Shown: positions 61,311-64,000 of the stretch, in pieces
Position numbering within the stretch: position 1 is the first letter of the stretch
Layout of the letters: each line of letters begins with the position of its first letter
NCBI GenBank assembly: GCA_028289345.1
Contig: JANQQL010000008.1
Coordinates: 30,950 to 94,949 of the forward strand
Length of the DNA stretch: 64,000 bases
Direction: 5' to 3'
Source of the DNA: Planctomycetota bacterium
Lineage (GTDB): Bacteria; Planctomycetota; B15-G4; SIAN01
Position numbers and translations under genes: made by a program
Notes under the pieces: model-generated
What the model saw: the letters and a program-made list of their open reading frames with translations, nothing else
Database searches by the model: none
What the model was told of the DNA's origin: nothing

Positions 61311-62462
61311 ATGACCTCCTCTTTTCTCGCCGCTTTCTTCGCTGGAAGTACAGTCGTGAGCACCGCCCTTGGCTCGACAAACCAGGTCGCACAGGATGGT
61401 CTCATCCCACAGTCGAACGCCGCCTATGTTCGTGGTGTCGACAGCGTCACAGGTGAAGAGATCGAAGGAGCAGAAGTGTGGATTCAGGTCTTCGACTTTC
61501 TAGAGGATCGTTTGAAAGATCCTACGTTCCTCGGCCGAACACCAATGAAAGCTAAACGATTGCCGGTTGGTGACACTAGGCTTTGGGTTATCGACAGAGA
61601 GCGCCTGAGATACTCGGAGCAACGCGTGTATCTCGGGCCATCAGAGAAGCCCCCACTCATCGGCTTCCTTCGCTCCTCATCAGCTACTGTAAAAAACATG
61701 GTGAATGTTCCCGATCAGTCAATCCCCTTCGGAGCTCCCACCAAAGTTCCGAATCATCGGCTGCAGTCACTTGTTGATGTCACAGGATTCTGGATGGACC
61801 GCCGACTCGTTACGTATCAGCGCTTCTCCGAGTTCTATCGTTGGACCGAGTCTCATCGCTCTCTCTTTCCCAACAGCAGAAATCCAGTTCACGCGCCTCC
61901 GCACATGGAGTCTGATGGGAGCTACCCCCCCCAACTCGATAACGCCGCCGTTATCGGCGTGCGGTTTATCGACGCAGTAATGTTTGCTAACTGGGAGGGC
62001 AAAAGGCTCCCGACTGACCTTGAGTGGGAAGCCGCGGCACGCGGAAGTGGCAACCGAAAATACGCCTGGGGAAATGATTGGTCACAGGGTCAGTTGGATT
62101 CCACGCATTCCATATACCTAAGCAACGAAACTTCACTATCTCCGCTTCCTCCTGGTGAATTTGGAGACGTAGAAGTGCAAAGTCGAGTGAGCCCAAATGG
62201 AATCTTCGAGCTCACCGGAAACTATGCGCAATGGGTAGAAGACCTGTACATGAACCACCTCGATGAAACAAAATCAATTCTCGGAATCGGCGAGAATGCC
62301 CTTTCCGTGATGAGGTGCATCCGGGGTCCATCGTACCCTTTCGTCACGGAGGGAGACGCGCAGAGTGCATATGCTCGAAACATGGCTATCTCTGGCAGCG
62401 CGCCTTACTATGTTTCCTTTCGGTGCGCCAAGAGCCGAGGCGTACCTCAGACTGGGAATTGA
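61311..62462 (+). CDS. Formylglycine-generating-enzyme (SUMF1)-like protein
   Basis: The protein is 383 aa with an N-terminal signal-like segment (SSFLAAFFAGSTVVSTALG). Residues of about 35-120 look like a PEGA/CarboxypepD-type Ig domain ('YVRGVDSVTGEEIEGAEVWI'). From about 145 it is SUMF1-like: 'VDVTGFWMDRRLVTYQRFSE', 'VRFIDAVMFANWEGKRLPTD', 'LEWEAAARGSGNRKYAWGND', 'SPNGIFELTGNYAQWVEDLY' and 'YVSFRCAKSRG'. The active-site Cys pair of true FGE is not evident, so it is probably a catalytically inert SUMF1-fold ligand-binding or surface protein. No sulfatase gene is nearby. Two small membrane proteins follow on the same strand. Confidence 0.8.
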   Translation: MTSSFLAAFFAGSTVVSTALGSTNQVAQDGLIPQSNAAYVRGVDSVTGEEIEGAEVWIQVFDFLEDRLKDPTFLGRTPMKAKRLPVGDTRLWVIDRERLRYSEQRVYLGPSEKPPLIGFLRSSSATVKNMVNVPDQSIPFGAPTKVPNHRLQSLVDVTGFWMDRRLVTYQRFSEFYRWTESHRSLFPNSRNPVHAPPHMESDGSYPPQLDNAAVIGVRFIDAVMFANWEGKRLPTDLEWEAAARGSGNRKYAWGNDWSQGQLDSTHSIYLSNETSLSPLPPGEFGDVEVQSRVSPNGIFELTGNYAQWVEDLYMNHLDETKSILGIGENALSVMRCIRGPSYPFVTEGDAQSAYARNMAISGSAPYYVSFRCAKSRGVPQTGN

Positions 62463-62504
62463 TGAATCAAACTCGCCACCCTCTCGGCGAGCTCTAACTC
62501 TGGC

Positions 62505-62936
62505 ATGAACAGTTTCTTTACAACCGACGCATTCAGATACCTTTGCCTCCCAATTGGCTCTGCGGTACTCGCCGCTTGGGTAAAGTGGATCGGCAGCGGA
62601 AAGCCATGGAAAACAACTGGCAGTAAGTTCGGTCGCGAAGATCTAGCAGTAGGGATCGACCTGATGTTGGCTGGCACGGTTACCTTTGCAGGGGTTACTG
62701 CGAGCAACGCCGCTCGCATCAGCTCTTTGACTACAAAACTGGATAGAATCGAGCTTTCCGAGTCGCTTACCAGTGCACCCTGGATTCTGTTCCTTATGAT
62801 TTGCGGCGTGTTTTTTGTTTCTTTTTTGAGCGGATGCTTCCGAGGGCCCCAGAGAAGGCTCCACTCCCTATTTGGTCTGTATGGACCCCTCGTATGTGGC
62901 CTCTCATATCTTTGGGTCGTAATGAAGGCGGTATAG
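62505..62936 (+). CDS. Small membrane protein of unknown function (143 aa)
   Basis: Three hydrophobic stretches are seen: 'YLCLPIGSAVLAAWVKWIG', 'WILFLMICGVFFVSFLSGCF' and 'SLFGLYGPLVCGLSYLWVVM', plus a weaker one near 'IDLMLAGTVTFAGVTA'. It lies 42 bases after the SUMF1-like gene on the same strand and overlaps the next gene by one base (TAGTG). It is not recognised. Coupling to the neighbour suggests a two-protein membrane unit. Confidence 0.55.
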   Translation: MNSFFTTDAFRYLCLPIGSAVLAAWVKWIGSGKPWKTTGSKFGREDLAVGIDLMLAGTVTFAGVTASNAARISSLTTKLDRIELSESLTSAPWILFLMICGVFFVSFLSGCFRGPQRRLHSLFGLYGPLVCGLSYLWVVMKAV

Positions 62937-63331
62937 TGAGCACAGCGAGACAGCTTCTTGGAGCAGTAGCAGTCGTCGGGGCAGTGACGTCTATGGCTTT
63001 GCTCTTGCTTGTGACGTCGAAGTCATTTGATTCCATCGATGGATGGATCTACCTACCAATCACTCTTATGATTGGCACAGCATCCACCTCTGTCGCTATC
63101 AGAGCGACACCCTCAACTCTGAAGCTTCAGGCACTTGGTATCAATCTGCTATTCGGACTTTCCTTTCTCACAGTCACGGGAATGTGCTTCACAGCCTCGC
63201 TGCGTTGGCCGACTAAGCCTGCTCCCGAGCCAGCGATTTATGGCACTTGGTACAGCGGCGAAAGAGCGCTCGTTGTAATGGGTAACGTTCACAAAATCCG
63301 AACGTTAGAGCTTGAGAAAGCGTTGGATTGA
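62936..63331 (+). CDS. Small membrane protein of unknown function (131 aa)
   Basis: I placed the start at GTG 62936, which shares its first G with the previous stop and has GAAGG seven bases upstream, instead of the longer frame from 62801. Hydrophobic segments are 'LGAVAVVGAVTSMALLLLVT', 'IDGWIYLPITLMIGTASTSV' and 'LGINLLFGLSFLTVTGMCF'. The C-terminal 40 residues are soluble ('YGTWYSGERALVVMGNVHKI'). The function is unknown; it is probably co-translated with the gene before it. Confidence 0.6.
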   Translation: MSTARQLLGAVAVVGAVTSMALLLLVTSKSFDSIDGWIYLPITLMIGTASTSVAIRATPSTLKLQALGINLLFGLSFLTVTGMCFTASLRWPTKPAPEPAIYGTWYSGERALVVMGNVHKIRTLELEKALD

Positions 63332-63445
63332 GCGGACCGTAGACTCGCTCAGTGAAACAAGTTTCAGCTACCTTTCGTTGAAAGTAGTGGTGCGACAATC
63401 AAACGCTGCACTTTTCTTTGGTATCAGCTCCAGGGGAGGGTAACG

Positions 63446-63667
63446 ATGTCACTATGGGCCACCATAAGAGCGTGTGTCCTGCTTCTTCTTTGGGTTGGCG
63501 CCTCTGTCCTGCGGAACCCAGGAAAGGACTGCGGGCTCATCGGAATTCAATCGACAGCTGATGGGCAGAGTTACAAGATTTTTCAATGCCCCGATCGCAT
63601 TCTGAGGTGTCCAGTGAATACAAGCGCCATTCCTCTTCCAAGCCTCGTCGTTGGCGATCGCCATTGA
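63446..63667 (+). CDS. Small exported or membrane-anchored protein (73 aa)
   Basis: ATG 63446 has a strong GGGGAGGG about six bases upstream. The N-terminal 'ATIRACVLLLLWVGASVL' is a signal peptide or anchor. The remainder is short with three Cys ('GKDCGLIG', 'FQCPDRILRCPVN'). It is not recognised. The good ribosome site and the Cys pattern argue for a real small secreted protein. Confidence 0.5.
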   Translation: MSLWATIRACVLLLLWVGASVLRNPGKDCGLIGIQSTADGQSYKIFQCPDRILRCPVNTSAIPLPSLVVGDRH

Positions 63668-63787
63668 TAGTGACGTGCTTTGAGAATTTGGGCCACTCAT
63701 AATGCGAGAGCGGACACCGGAGCCGTGTGCGAGTGCACACCGTGCCGAAAAAGGGGGTTGAGCTACGGCACTCACAGCTCTACTTGC

Positions 63788-63979
63788 TCATGCCCCAGTT
63801 CGAAGCTTCGCAATCCCAGCACAAAGTAATGCGGCCAACATTAGCAATGATCCAAGTTCCGAGAGGGTCGGCACTTCCTGCGATTTAGCTGCTCCGTACT
63901 GGTACGGGTCCGGTCTCCCCATCTTCTCCAGGGCCCCCTGCGTCGCGATGATCTCCGCCTTTTGAAGGAGAGATCGCAT
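63788..63979 (-). CDS. C-terminal piece of an IPTL-CTERM surface protein
   Basis: This is a 63-codon frame ending in 'EVPTLSELGSLLMLAALLCA' then GIAKLRTGA, a clear IPTL-CTERM-type sorting tail (motif, membrane helix, basic end). A real precursor should have a long exported N-terminus. In another frame immediately upstream the translation reads 'GFDVVDACDLSFK', which looks like the end of such a domain. The gene probably enters from beyond the right edge and is frameshifted near 63965, at a short A/T run; the ATG at 63979 is then not a real start. Confidence 0.55.
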   Translation of the reverse strand: MRSLLQKAEIIATQGALEKMGRPDPYQYGAAKSQEVPTLSELGSLLMLAALLCAGIAKLRTGA

Positions 63980-64000
63980 GCGTCAACCACGTCGAAGCCC

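Noticed and set aside
1..64000. tRNA, rRNA and riboswitches
   Set aside because: I looked for T-loop-like motifs and conserved rRNA blocks and found none I could support by eye; a covariance-model search would be needed to exclude them.

Overview
This 64 kb window is from a GC-rich bacterium (roughly 60 % G+C by eye). The family content points to Planctomycetota or a similarly complex Gram-negative lineage such as Myxococcota: an ECF sigma factor overlapping a Ser/Thr kinase with a WD40 tail, two very large RHS/YD-repeat proteins, a redoxin-cytochrome-PHM fusion, a formylglycine-generating-enzyme-like protein and an IPTL-type C-terminal sorting signal. The phylum is inferred; there is no rRNA or ribosomal gene here. 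No tRNA, rRNA or CRISPR array was recognised.

Layout. 1-2753 (minus): a divergent sigma-like gene, a zinc-finger/TPR protein, a small one-TM protein and a membrane-anchored surface-domain protein, all overlapping by a few bases. 3054-4088: an intact antitoxin with a PIN toxin broken by an amber codon and a frameshift. 5293-6741: a repeat protein. 7268-8439: ArsR regulator plus SRPBCC-VOC fusion. 8647-10216 (minus): SDR and TetR genes, each preceded by a near-identical palindrome. 10509-12675: an S9 oligopeptidase split by a 4-bp duplication. 13476-25159 (minus): an operon of a 2143-residue RHS protein and two large polytopic proteins with GATase-like/DUF4350-type domains. 25977-30256: gamma-glutamyltransferase, a hydrolase fragment and the redoxin-cytochrome-PHM protein.

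31952-38964 looks like a conflict/defence locus: a membrane-anchored AAA/SMC-like ATPase, an EACC1-type membrane protein and a 1442-residue protein joining a caspase-like peptidase to an HSP90-like ATPase. 39340-46322 looks like a thiol/metal-response locus run by a SigZ-like ECF sigma factor with a Cys-rich tail. Three near-identical promoter elements with identical spacing precede the sigma gene, a DUF2703-like lipoprotein gene and a Cys-rich peptide gene. A flavoprotein, a decayed MFS transporter and a cysteine-synthase-like enzyme follow.

46389-64000: a nucleotidyltransferase remnant, a beta-roll repeat protein, a sigma-kinase pair, a second RHS protein with a Cys-containing C-terminal domain and a small membrane protein behind it, a degenerate IS3-family element, a SUMF1-like protein, small membrane proteins and an IPTL-CTERM tail at the edge.

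Many otherwise convincing genes carry one or two small indels or stops. Either this is an actively decaying accessory region or the assembly holds residual errors; the sequence alone cannot decide.
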